A program made the translations under genes and the position numbers. 64,000 nt of DNA. It comes from SZUA-547 sp963669315. Its GTDB lineage: Bacteria; Pseudomonadota; Alphaproteobacteria; Rhodobacterales; Rhodobacteraceae. The stretch covers positions 3,286,001-3,350,000 of the forward strand of contig OY770021.1 of the NCBI GenBank assembly GCA_963669315.1, read 5' to 3'. Below are positions 1-7,942 of the stretch, piece after piece (the stretch's first letter is position 1; every line of letters begins with the position of its first letter). Under the pieces are notes generated by a model that ran no database searches, was not told the origin of the DNA, and worked only from the letters and a program-made list of their open reading frames with translations.

Positions 1-2
1 CG

Positions 3-2156
3 TTCCTCGGCGAACGGCCCGCGCCGGAGCCGATGCCGGAGGGAACGCTCTACACCTGCCCGATGGACCCTGAAATCGTGCAGGAGGGGCCGGGCGATTG
101 CCCGATCTGCGGCATGGCGCTGGAGCCGATGGGGCCGCCGCCCGCGGACGCCGGGCCGAACCCCGAACTGGTCGATTTCAAGCGTCGGCTTTGGGTCGGC
201 GCGCCGCTGGCGCTTGCGGTGCTGATCCTCGCCATGGGACCGATGGTCGGACTGCCTGTGCGGGAAGCGCTGGGCCATCGGCTGGCGAGTTGGCTGGAGT
301 TCGCGCTGGCGGCGCCTGTGGTGCTCTGGTGCGCGGCGCCGTTCTTCAAACGCGGCTGGGCGTCGATCAAGAATCGTAGTCCAAACATGTGGACCCTGAT
401 CGCGCTGGGCGTCGGCGCGGCCTTCGGTTTCAGCGCGGTGGCGACAATCTCGCCGGGGCTTTTCCCGCCCGCCTTTCGCGAGGCTGATGGCTCGGTCGGC
501 GTCTATTTTGAGGCGGCCGCGGTGATCATCGTACTAGTGCTGATCGGGCAGGTGATGGAGTTGAAAGCGCGGGAACGTACATCTGGCGCAATCCGGGCGC
601 TGATGGATCTTGCGCCGAAGACCGCGCGGCGGCTGCACGACGGGCGGGAGGAGGATGTTCCGCTAGCGGAAATCGTCGTTGGAGACCGGATTCGCGTCAG
701 GCCCGGCGAAGCAATTCCGGTGGATGGCGTAGTCGAGGAGGGGGCTTCGGCGGTCGACGAATCCCTGCTGACGGGAGAGCCGGTTCCGGTCGCGAAAGCG
801 CTTGGCGACCCATTGACCGGCGGGGCGCTGAATGGAACAGGCTCGTTGATTATGCAGGCTGAAAAGGTCGGTGCCGATACGATGCTGGCGCATATCGTTG
901 ACCTGGTGGCGACGGCGCAGCGCAGTCGCGCGCCGATACAGAATGTCGCCGACAGGGTTGCCGGTTGGTTCACCCCGGCGGTGGTCGGCGTAGCGGTCCT
1001 CGCATTTGTCGTTTGGGGCGTTATCGGGCCGGATCCGGCGCTGGCCCATGCGCTGGTCGCGGGGGTCTCGGTGCTGATCATCGCATGTCCCTGCGCGTTG
1101 GGCCTGGCCACGCCGATGTCGATCATGGTGGCGACGGGGCGCGGCGCGAAAGGCGGCGTGCTGATCCGCGACGCCGAGGCGTTGGAGCGGCTTGCGGGCG
1201 TCGACGCGCTGGTGGTGGACAAGACCGGCACACTGACCGAAGGGCGACCTGCATTGACCGGGGTTGAGGTCGTGGCGGGCGAGAGTCGCAAGAACCTGCT
1301 GCGCGCCGCAGCGAGCCTTGAGCGCGGATCCGAGCACCCATTGGCCGAAGCCATCGTCGTGGGCGCAGAGGCGGAGGGGCTGGCGCTTGTCGAAGTGACG
1401 GATTTCGCCGCAAGGACCGGCGCGGGCGTTACGGGGAAGGTGGATGGAAGGGCCGTGGCGCTCGGCTCGGCTGAGTTGTTGGCGGAGATCGGGGCGGACG
1501 CCGGGCCGTTGGATCAGGTCGCCGCCGCGCGCCGCGATCAGGGCGAGACGGTGATGTTCGCCGCGATTGACGGAAAGTTGGCCGGGTTGATCGCCGTCGC
1601 CGATCCGATCAAGAACTCCGCGACGGAAGCCTTGGCCGAGTTGCAGGCGATGGGTCTGAGGATCGTGATGGCGACCGGCGACGACGCCCGCACGGCCAAC
1701 GCGGTCGCTGCAAAGCTGGGGCTACAGGAGGTTCACGCCAATGTCTCCCCGGAGGGCAAAGCCAAGATCATCGCCGACCTTCGGGGCGCGGGCCTCTCGG
1801 TCGCGATGGCGGGCGACGGAGTGAACGACGCGCCTGCGCTGGCCGCGGCGGATGTGGGCGTCGCGATGGGGGCCGGGTCGGATGTGGCCATCGAAAGCGC
1901 GGGCGTCACGCTGGTGAAGGGCGATCTGCGCGGCGTCGCGCGGGCGGTGAAGCTGTCTCGGGCGACCATGCGCAATATCCGCCAGAATCTCACTTTCGCT
2001 TTCGTTTATAACGGGCTAGGCGTACCGGTGGCGGCCGGAGTTCTTTATCCCGTCTTCGGCCTGCTGCTCAGCCCGATGATCGCGGCGGCGGCGATGAGCC
2101 TGTCTTCGGTCTCGGTGATTTCGAATGCTCTGAGGTTGCGAACCCGGAGGCTTTGA
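3..2156 (+). CDS. copA: Cu(+)-translocating P1B-type ATPase (CopA family), 5' end outside window
   Basis: Membrane pump exporting monovalent copper at the cost of ATP. The frame is open to the window edge, so the start lies upstream; the ATG at 33 is probably internal. Counting from that ATG, residues 7-32 form a Cys-rich heavy-metal-binding domain (Cys9, Cys23, Cys26 in a YTCPMDPE / CPICGMAL pattern). Then come the membrane region, the actuator TGEP, the CPC ion motif at Cys352-Pro353-Cys354, the phosphorylated Asp396 in DKTGTLTEG, the SEHPLAEA His-Pro motif of the nucleotide domain, and the GDGVNDAP hinge from 594. The CPC motif with this Cys-rich domain is the known Cu+ class. TauE/SafE follows after 9 bp. 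An HMA domain, if present, would lie upstream of the window. Ag+ as a substrate cannot be excluded. Confidence 0.93.
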   Translation, partial: FLGERPAPEPMPEGTLYTCPMDPEIVQEGPGDCPICGMALEPMGPPPADAGPNPELVDFKRRLWVGAPLALAVLILAMGPMVGLPVREALGHRLASWLEFALAAPVVLWCAAPFFKRGWASIKNRSPNMWTLIALGVGAAFGFSAVATISPGLFPPAFREADGSVGVYFEAAAVIIVLVLIGQVMELKARERTSGAIRALMDLAPKTARRLHDGREEDVPLAEIVVGDRIRVRPGEAIPVDGVVEEGASAVDESLLTGEPVPVAKALGDPLTGGALNGTGSLIMQAEKVGADTMLAHIVDLVATAQRSRAPIQNVADRVAGWFTPAVVGVAVLAFVVWGVIGPDPALAHALVAGVSVLIIACPCALGLATPMSIMVATGRGAKGGVLIRDAEALERLAGVDALVVDKTGTLTEGRPALTGVEVVAGESRKNLLRAAASLERGSEHPLAEAIVVGAEAEGLALVEVTDFAARTGAGVTGKVDGRAVALGSAELLAEIGADAGPLDQVAAARRDQGETVMFAAIDGKLAGLIAVADPIKNSATEALAELQAMGLRIVMATGDDARTANAVAAKLGLQEVHANVSPEGKAKIIADLRGAGLSVAMAGDGVNDAPALAAADVGVAMGAGSDVAIESAGVTLVKGDLRGVARAVKLSRATMRNIRQNLTFAFVYNGLGVPVAAGVLYPVFGLLLSPMIAAAAMSLSSVSVISNALRLRTRRL

Positions 2157-2165
2157 GGTGGGAAA

Positions 2166-2924
2166 TTGATCGAGCTGATCTCACCGCCGGACGTCGAAGC
2201 GCTGTCCGTCGGCGGATTGGTGTTCGCGAGCTTCGTCACCTCCTTCATCACGGCTGCGTTCGGAATCGGCGGCGGCATCGTTCTGATCGCGATCCTGGCC
2301 TCTTTGTTGCCGCCTGCGGCGCTGATCCCGGTCCATGGAGTGATCCAACTCGGGTCCAACGGGTTCCGATCTTTGGTGTTGATCCGCCACACGCTCTGGC
2401 CGGTGGTGTGGTCGTTCCTGATCGGCTCTGCCATTGGCGCGGCGCTGGGCGGCGCGGTGGCGGTGCAACTGCCCGGGTCGCTGGTGCAGATAGGAGTAGG
2501 CTTGTTCATCATCTGGTCGGTATTCTTCAAGCCGCCCGCCTTCATGCGCCAGGCCGCCGGGCCGACGGGAGCAATCTCCAGTTTTCTGACGATGTTTTTC
2601 GGCGCGACCGGCCCGTTCGTCGCCGCCTATCTGAAGGGATTGCAGTTGGAACGGCACGCCCAGCTTGCGACTCATTCGGTCTGCATGACGTTCCAGCACC
2701 TGTTGAAATGCTTCGTATTCGGGTTCCTCGGATTCGCCTTCGAGCCCTATCTGGGCTTTATCATCGTGATGATCGCCGCCGGGTTTCTGGGTACGCTGGC
2801 AGGTAAACAGGTGCTCGCTCGGATCGACGACGCGCTGTTTCGCAAAGTGCTGAGCGGCATTCTGCTACTGCTTGCGACTCGATTGCTGTGGTCGGGCGGA
2901 AGCGTCTATCTGGCGGATTTTTAG
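2166..2924 (+). CDS. TauE/SafE-family (DUF81) membrane permease
   Basis: A 252-residue integral membrane protein with many hydrophobic helices and the glycine-rich TAAFGIGGGIVLI segment near residue 30, typical of the TauE/SafE (sulfite exporter) family; a second half-repeat contains FFGATGPFVAAYL. Family members export sulfite, sulfoacetate or other organic anions, but the substrate here cannot be read from sequence. The start is a TTG at 2166, preceded by GAGGTGGG that overlaps the end of the copper ATPase gene. This supports co-transcription with copA. pabB starts 3 bp after the stop, so the gene sits between copper export and folate synthesis without an evident functional link to the latter. 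Confidence 0.85.
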   Translation: MIELISPPDVEALSVGGLVFASFVTSFITAAFGIGGGIVLIAILASLLPPAALIPVHGVIQLGSNGFRSLVLIRHTLWPVVWSFLIGSAIGAALGGAVAVQLPGSLVQIGVGLFIIWSVFFKPPAFMRQAAGPTGAISSFLTMFFGATGPFVAAYLKGLQLERHAQLATHSVCMTFQHLLKCFVFGFLGFAFEPYLGFIIVMIAAGFLGTLAGKQVLARIDDALFRKVLSGILLLLATRLLWSGGSVYLADF

Positions 2925-2927
2925 GCG

Positions 2928-4253
2928 ATGCGCTTCGAAGAGATCGAGTATCGGGAACCGGTTGAAGCGGCCGAACGGCTGCGCGCGCGGCCGGGCGCCG
3001 CCTTTCTCGATAGCGCGATGCGGCATGAGAGCCTCGGGCGGTACTCGTATCTCGCCGCGGACCCATTTGGCATGTTCAGCGTCCGGCATGGGATCGCCGC
3101 TTGGAACGGCGAGCAGATCGTGGATCCGCCAGACGATGAGCTGAGGGATTTACTCGCCACGAATCGCCGCGACCCGCATCCCGACCTGCCGCCATTTCAG
3201 GGCGGCGCCATCGGCTATTTCGGTTATGAGGCGGGGGCGTTGTTCGACCGGGCGCCGGACCCGGCACACGCCGAGCAGATGCGTTTCGCATTCTACGACA
3301 CGGTGATCGCCTGGGACCATGCGCAGAGGCGCCGCTGGATCATTGGCGAACGGATCAAGGAATGGCGAGCGCTGTTGGACGGGCCTGCGCCTGACGCGCC
3401 TTGTTCCGACTTGCCAACGCTCGAATGGCGCTCCGACTTCACGGCCGAGAGCTATGCGGCGGCGGTCGAAAAGGTGAGGACCTACATTCTCGACGGCGAT
3501 ATCTATCAGGCCAATATCGCGCAGCGGTTCTCGGCGGATTTGCCCGATGGGTTCGACCGCTGGGCGCTCTATAAGCGCCTGAGAAAAACCAACCCGGCCA
3601 CCTTTGCGGCCTATCTGGATTTCGGCGACCTCGTCATCGCCTCCAGCTCGCCGGAGCGGTTCATGCGTTGCCGGGACGGGCGGGTGGAGACGCGACCGAT
3701 CAAAGGCACGGCGGCGCGGTCGGTCGATCCTGCGACCGATCACGCGGCGGGAGAGGCGTTGATCCGGTCTGAGAAAGACCGAGCTGAAAATGTTATGATC
3801 GTTGACCTTTTGCGGAACGATCTTTCTCGCGTTTGCAAGCCGGGCTCGGTTCAGGTTCCGACGCTCTGCGGGTTGGAGAGCTACGCCAATGTCCACCATC
3901 TTGTCTCGGTGGCGTTGGGCGAGTTGCAAGAGGGCCGGGATGCAATAGACCTGATCGCGGCCAGCTTTCCGGGCGGTTCGATCACCGGAGCGCCGAAAAT
4001 CCGCGCCATGGAGATCATTCGCGAGATTGAGGGCCATACGCGCGGTGTGTATTGCGGCGCCGTCGGATGGCTCGGTTTCGATGGCTCGATGGATTTCAAC
4101 ATCGCCATCCGCACGGTGGCGTTTCAGGGCGGGGAGGCGAGCTTTCAGGCGGGCGGCGGGATCACCATGCTGTCCGATCCGGAGGCGGAATACGCCGAGA
4201 CTCTGGATAAGGCGCGACGGGTATTCGCCGCATTCGATCAAGACTCGCCATGA
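2928..4253 (+). CDS. pabB: Aminodeoxychorismate synthase component I
   Basis: Converts chorismate plus ammonia (supplied by PabA) to 4-amino-4-deoxychorismate, the precursor of p-aminobenzoate. It is a 441-residue protein of the chorismate-utilising family, with the C-terminal signature including DRAENVMIVDLLRND and the GSITGAPKIRAMEII block. Lys259 in the PIKGT motif is the diagnostic catalytic lysine of PabB; anthranilate synthase TrpE carries Ala there. This separates it from TrpE. The stop overlaps the pabA start by 4 bp (ATGA), so the two subunits are translationally coupled. It is first in the folate operon pabBAC-folPBK. Confidence 0.95.
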   Translation: MRFEEIEYREPVEAAERLRARPGAAFLDSAMRHESLGRYSYLAADPFGMFSVRHGIAAWNGEQIVDPPDDELRDLLATNRRDPHPDLPPFQGGAIGYFGYEAGALFDRAPDPAHAEQMRFAFYDTVIAWDHAQRRRWIIGERIKEWRALLDGPAPDAPCSDLPTLEWRSDFTAESYAAAVEKVRTYILDGDIYQANIAQRFSADLPDGFDRWALYKRLRKTNPATFAAYLDFGDLVIASSSPERFMRCRDGRVETRPIKGTAARSVDPATDHAAGEALIRSEKDRAENVMIVDLLRNDLSRVCKPGSVQVPTLCGLESYANVHHLVSVALGELQEGRDAIDLIAASFPGGSITGAPKIRAMEIIREIEGHTRGVYCGAVGWLGFDGSMDFNIAIRTVAFQGGEASFQAGGGITMLSDPEAEYAETLDKARRVFAAFDQDSP

Positions 4254-4837
4254 TCCTGATTATCGATAACTACGACAGCTTCGTCTTTAACGTCTCCCGC
4301 TATTTCAAAGAGTTGGGTGAGGGTGTCGAAGTCGTGCGAAGCGATGCTGTCGAAATGTACCAGCTGGAGGCGACGCCGCCCAAGGCTATCGTGATCTCGC
4401 CCGGTCCCTGCACGCCGGAACGGGCAGGCGAGTCTTTGAGGATCGTGCGAGAATGCTCAGGGCGCATTCCCATTCTCGGCGTTTGTCTGGGTCATCAATG
4501 TATCGGCGCCGTCTTTGGCGGCCGGGTGGAGCGGGCGAAACGCCCGCTGCATGGGCGCGCCTCCGTCATCGCGCATCAGGGCGGCGGCGTTCTTAAAGGC
4601 TTGCCTTCACCGTTGTCGGTCGGGCGGTATCATTCGCTGGTCGTCGCGGGCGAGATGGATGCTTTGTCGATCGATGCACGCTCTGACGAGGGGGAGATCA
4701 TGGCGCTGTCGCACCGGGAGCATCCGACATGGGGCGTGCAGTTTCACCCTGAATCCGTGCTGACCGAACACGGGCACGCTCTGTTCGGCAATTTCCTTGC
4801 GCTGGCGCGAGACTTTAACGAGGGGAGGGCGCGATGA
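4250..4837 (+). CDS. pabA: Aminodeoxychorismate synthase component II (glutamine amidotransferase)
   Basis: Class I glutamine amidotransferase of 195 residues that hydrolyses glutamine and channels ammonia to PabB. The catalytic triad is visible: nucleophile Cys79 in GVCLGHQ, with His166 and Glu168 in QFHPESV; the oxyanion segment SPGPCTP is near residue 50. In many bacteria the same protein also serves anthranilate synthase. Its placement overlapping pabB by 4 bp and pabC by 4 bp argues for a dedicated PABA role here. Length is normal for the family. Confidence 0.94.
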   Translation: MILIIDNYDSFVFNVSRYFKELGEGVEVVRSDAVEMYQLEATPPKAIVISPGPCTPERAGESLRIVRECSGRIPILGVCLGHQCIGAVFGGRVERAKRPLHGRASVIAHQGGGVLKGLPSPLSVGRYHSLVVAGEMDALSIDARSDEGEIMALSHREHPTWGVQFHPESVLTEHGHALFGNFLALARDFNEGRAR

Positions 4838-5697
4838 TCTGGCTGAATGGCGAGCGCCTTGACGGATCGGTCGCACCTTTCGATCTGACAGACCGGGGGT
4901 TGCTGCTGGGCGACGGGGTGTTCGACACCAGCCTTGTCGTGAATGGGAGGGTCGCGTTCGGCGAGGCCCATGAGGGGCGATTGCTGCGTCACGCCAAAGC
5001 GCTGGGGATCGCGGCTGATCCGGAAATGGTTCGCGACGCTTACGCGCGGGCCAGGGAGTTGGACGGGCCGCATGCGCTGCGCGTCACCATTACGCGGGGC
5101 GCAGGGCCGCGAGGCCTGCCGAATCCTGCGGAATGCGTCCCGAGCGTGATCGCCGCCGCTGCGCCGACCTCGGGCCTGATTTTTTCGCCGGTGACGCTTC
5201 AGAGCGTCTCGATCCGGCGGAATGAGACATCCCCGACGTCGCGGTTAAAAACGCTCGCTTATCTCGACAATGTTCTGGCGATGGATACGGCGGCGAAAGC
5301 GGGCGCCGACGACGCATTGATGCTGAACACGAAGGGGGACGTCGCGTCTGCGGCTGCGGCGAATATATTCGCGATCATCGGGCGGGACCTGGTCACGCCG
5401 CGCGTGGAGGATGGCGCGCTGGATGGCGTTACCCGCGCATTCCTGATGAACGCGGCGCCTCAAATCGGCCTTGCGCCACGCGAACGGGCTCTGTCCCGAG
5501 ATGAATTAAAACAGGCTGATGGGGTGTTCCTCAGCAGCAGCCTGCGTCTGCTCGCGCCGGTCAAAAGCCTCGATGGAGAGGCGGTTTCACAGGCCGCTCT
5601 AGCCGATCTTGACCAGCTTTCGGAGTTGTTGGCGAAGCAAATCGCCATTGAATGCGGCGCCGACCCTCGGTTAAGCAGCGTTTTGGAGCCCCGTTAA
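4834..5697 (+). CDS. pabC: Aminodeoxychorismate lyase (class IV PLP enzyme)
   Basis: Removes pyruvate from aminodeoxychorismate to give p-aminobenzoate. The 287-residue fold-type IV PLP protein shows the N-terminal DRGLLLGDGVFDT motif and Lys139 in SRLKTLAYLDN as the PLP Schiff-base lysine, followed by the EADGVFL-like segment (KQADGVFLSSSLR). The family also contains D-amino acid and branched-chain aminotransferases. The call as PabC rests mainly on its position between pabA (4-bp overlap) and folP. Confidence 0.88.
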   Translation: MIWLNGERLDGSVAPFDLTDRGLLLGDGVFDTSLVVNGRVAFGEAHEGRLLRHAKALGIAADPEMVRDAYARARELDGPHALRVTITRGAGPRGLPNPAECVPSVIAAAAPTSGLIFSPVTLQSVSIRRNETSPTSRLKTLAYLDNVLAMDTAAKAGADDALMLNTKGDVASAAAANIFAIIGRDLVTPRVEDGALDGVTRAFLMNAAPQIGLAPRERALSRDELKQADGVFLSSSLRLLAPVKSLDGEAVSQAALADLDQLSELLAKQIAIECGADPRLSSVLEPR

Positions 5698-5708
5698 CCA
5701 TTGGGACG

Positions 5709-6551
5709 ATGACCATGACGTGCGATCCGGCGAGCGGTAGAGACGCCTTTCTCGCCCGCATCAAGCAGGGCCCGGCGATCATGGGCATCCTGAACGTGAC
5801 ACCCGACTCCTTCTCAGATGGAGGGTTGTTCGACACGGTTGAATCCGCCGTTGCGCAGGCGGACCGGATGGTGGCGGAAGGGGCCGACGTGATCGATGTG
5901 GGCGGAGAATCGACGCGCCCCGGCGCAGCCCCCGTCGGAGAAGGGGAAGAGCGCGCGCGCGTTCTGCCGGTGATCGAGGCGCTGGCGAAAAGCTGCCCGG
6001 TTCCGATTTCCATCGACACCTACAAGGCGTCTGTGGCGCGAGACGCGGTCTCCGCTGGCGCAAGCATCATCAATGATGTTTGGGGTTTTCAGAAAGACGC
6101 CGCCATGCCGGCGACGATCGCCGAAACGGGCGCTGCGGCCATCGCCATGTATAACCGCCCGGTGGCTGAGCCCGAACGGGACGTAATCGCCGACATGCGC
6201 GCCTTTCTGGATCACACGCTGGCGCTGTCGGACGGGGTGGGGGTTCCGCGAGACCGCATCCTGCTCGATCCCGGCGTGGGTTTCGGCAAGACCTGGAGGC
6301 AGAGCGTGCGCGTGCTGGCCGAGCTTGAAGCGCTTGACGATTTCGGCCTGCCGGTGCTGGTGGGCTTGTCGCGCAAGTCCTTTATCGGGCAGTTGCTGGA
6401 CGCGCCCGTTGGTGAGCGGCTGATCGGCTCGGTCGCCGCGAACACCGTCTGCCTGATGAAGGGCGCGGCGGTGATCCGCGTGCATGACGTCGCCGAACAT
6501 CGGGAAGTCGTGACCATGGTTCGCGCGCTAAGAGGGAACGCCAATGGCTGA
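5709..6551 (+). CDS. folP: Dihydropteroate synthase
   Basis: Condenses 6-hydroxymethyl-dihydropterin pyrophosphate with p-aminobenzoate, the target step of sulfonamides. Signatures are ILNVTPDSFSDGG (around residues 27-39), GGESTRPGA, a central IDTYKA strand and SRKSFIG near the C terminus. The frame is open back to an ATG at 5652 inside pabC, but family similarity begins near RDAFLARIKQGPAIMGILNV. The ATG at 5709, 11 bp after pabC, is therefore chosen; ATG 5715 is also possible. It overlaps folB by 8 bp. No feature specific to a sulfonamide-resistant enzyme was noticed. Confidence 0.94.
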   Translation: MTMTCDPASGRDAFLARIKQGPAIMGILNVTPDSFSDGGLFDTVESAVAQADRMVAEGADVIDVGGESTRPGAAPVGEGEERARVLPVIEALAKSCPVPISIDTYKASVARDAVSAGASIINDVWGFQKDAAMPATIAETGAAAIAMYNRPVAEPERDVIADMRAFLDHTLALSDGVGVPRDRILLDPGVGFGKTWRQSVRVLAELEALDDFGLPVLVGLSRKSFIGQLLDAPVGERLIGSVAANTVCLMKGAAVIRVHDVAEHREVVTMVRALRGNANG

Positions 6552-6924
6552 CCGTATCTTTGTCTCTAATCTTTGCATCTACGCGCATCACGGCGTGATG
6601 CCCGAAGAGAACAAGCTGGGCCTGCGCCTCTATCTCGACATCGATTGCGAGGTGGATCTGACCGCTTGCCTTGTCGAGGACGATTATCACAAGGCGGTTT
6701 GTTATGGCTCTTTGGTGGAGGTCGCGACACAGGTCTCGGACGCGCACAGGTATAATTTGCTGGAAAGCTTCGCCGACCGGATCGCGCGCACGATCCTTGA
6801 GCGCTATGAGAATGTGATCCGGGCGACGATCATAATCCGAAAGCCATCCGCGCCGATCCCGGCGACGATCGATCACGCCGGGGTTCAGATCACCCGGCGT
6901 CGGGAAGATTTGGGGGATGACTGA
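6544..6924 (+). CDS. folB: Dihydroneopterin aldolase
   Basis: A 126-residue member of the small FolB family that cleaves 7,8-dihydroneopterin to 6-hydroxymethyl-dihydropterin and glycolaldehyde. Visible family features are the N-terminal CIYAHHGVMPEE segment (substrate-binding region), the LLESFADRIA helix with the conserved Glu, and Lys in IIRKPSAPI near the C terminus. It overlaps folP upstream and folK downstream by 8 bp each, a tight arrangement that supports coupled synthesis of the pterin branch enzymes. Confidence 0.92.
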   Translation: MADRIFVSNLCIYAHHGVMPEENKLGLRLYLDIDCEVDLTACLVEDDYHKAVCYGSLVEVATQVSDAHRYNLLESFADRIARTILERYENVIRATIIIRKPSAPIPATIDHAGVQITRRREDLGDD

Positions 6925-7423
6925 GGCACCGGTCGAGATCGGACTCGGCCTTGGCTCGAATATTGGCGACAAGGCGGCGAACATCGCATCAGCGCTGGCG
7001 CGGATGGAGGAGGGCGGCGCGCTGAAGGTGACCGCGCGCTCCACGCCCTATCGCACCGCGCCTTGGGGCATCGAAGATCAGGACTGGTTCGTCAACGCCT
7101 GCGCTCTGGCGCAGACGACGTTGTCGCCAGAAGACCTGATCAGGCGCTGCAAAGCGGTGGAGGCGGAGTTGGGCCGCGAGAAGACGGTCCGCTGGGGGCC
7201 GCGCCTGATCGATATCGATATTCTGTTTTTCGGCGACCGGCGGGTTGAAACGTCCGATCTGACCATTCCGCACAAAGAGCTGTTTAATCGCGCTTTCGTG
7301 CTGGTTCCTCTGGCCGAGATCGCCGCCGACCGGGCGATCGGCGGACGAATTGTTGCGGATGCGCTGGCGACGCTTGAGCGCGAGGCGGGCGATGTCGTTC
7401 CGTTCGCGGAAGGGCCTGATTGA
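6917..7423 (+). CDS. folK: 2-amino-4-hydroxy-6-hydroxymethyldihydropteridine pyrophosphokinase
   Basis: Transfers pyrophosphate from ATP to 6-hydroxymethyl-dihydropterin. The 168-residue protein has the glycine-asparagine start LGLGSNIGDK, the middle segment APWGIEDQDWFVN, and the HPPK signature RWGPRLIDIDILFF, whose two Asp residues bind Mg2+. It is the last gene of the folate operon. The next gene is convergent and starts its 3' end 20 bp away, so the operon ends here, although I see no obvious T-tailed terminator in the short gap. Confidence 0.94.
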   Translation: MTEAPVEIGLGLGSNIGDKAANIASALARMEEGGALKVTARSTPYRTAPWGIEDQDWFVNACALAQTTLSPEDLIRRCKAVEAELGREKTVRWGPRLIDIDILFFGDRRVETSDLTIPHKELFNRAFVLVPLAEIAADRAIGGRIVADALATLEREAGDVVPFAEGPD

Positions 7424-7442
7424 CCCCTCCGCTTCAATGGAG

Positions 7443-7907
7443 CTAGTCGGCCGCTTCCATTTCGACCGGCATATAGACCGGCTCTCCAATCGCGGACTGG
7501 GTCGCCGGCGCTTCGGCGCGATATGGAATGCCCAGAAACAGGTCCTCTGCGAAGAAGACCAGCTTGTCCCCATCGATCGCCGGCGGCGTGATGGAGCCGA
7601 ATTTCGGCAAGCCGTAGTTGCGCAGCCGGGGAATCGCCGGGTCGATGTCTGCATTCGGGTCTTCAGCGTCGCGTTTGGCCACATAAGCGGCGCGGAACTC
7701 GTCCGGGTCCATGATCACCGTATAGGTGTAGCCCTTGGACAGATGGTTCACGAGCTGGGCGTAAACGGCGACATATTGCGGGTCCAAAAGCGCGGGGGCG
7801 GCATCGAGCAGTTTCGACACGTTCTGCACCTGCACCTCGCCGACGATGACGACGGGGGCGCCGTTCATGGTCTCGTCGAACTCGATCGGTGGTAGGGAGT
7901 CAGCCAT
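7443..7907 (-). CDS. Uncharacterised 154-residue protein, partner of the 1315-residue protein
   Basis: Not recognised. An acidic, soluble-looking protein of 154 residues without signal peptide or membrane segment; the middle part (VQNVSKLLDAAPALLDPQYV) looks helical and the C-terminal half is rich in Pro and Asp. A good ribosome site (AAGAGGAC) precedes the ATG. It lies 35 bp downstream of the 1315-residue protein on the same strand, so the two form an operon. By position it could be a chaperone, immunity or regulatory partner of that protein, but nothing in its sequence proves this. Confidence 0.7.
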   Translation of the reverse strand: MADSLPPIEFDETMNGAPVVIVGEVQVQNVSKLLDAAPALLDPQYVAVYAQLVNHLSKGYTYTVIMDPDEFRAAYVAKRDAEDPNADIDPAIPRLRNYGLPKFGSITPPAIDGDKLVFFAEDLFLGIPYRAEAPATQSAIGEPVYMPVEMEAAD

Positions 7908-7942
7908 GGTGTCCTCTTAATCTTTCCTGCGCGATGGGCGCC

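Noticed and set aside
3150..4241. 363-codon antisense frame inside pabB
   Set aside because: pabB is a clear family member with an intact active site; the antisense product has no recognisable domain and is rich in Arg and His, as expected for GC-rich shadows.
2928..4253. Anthranilate synthase TrpE
   Set aside because: Lys259 in PIKGT and the overlap with pabA, pabC and fol genes identify it as PabB.
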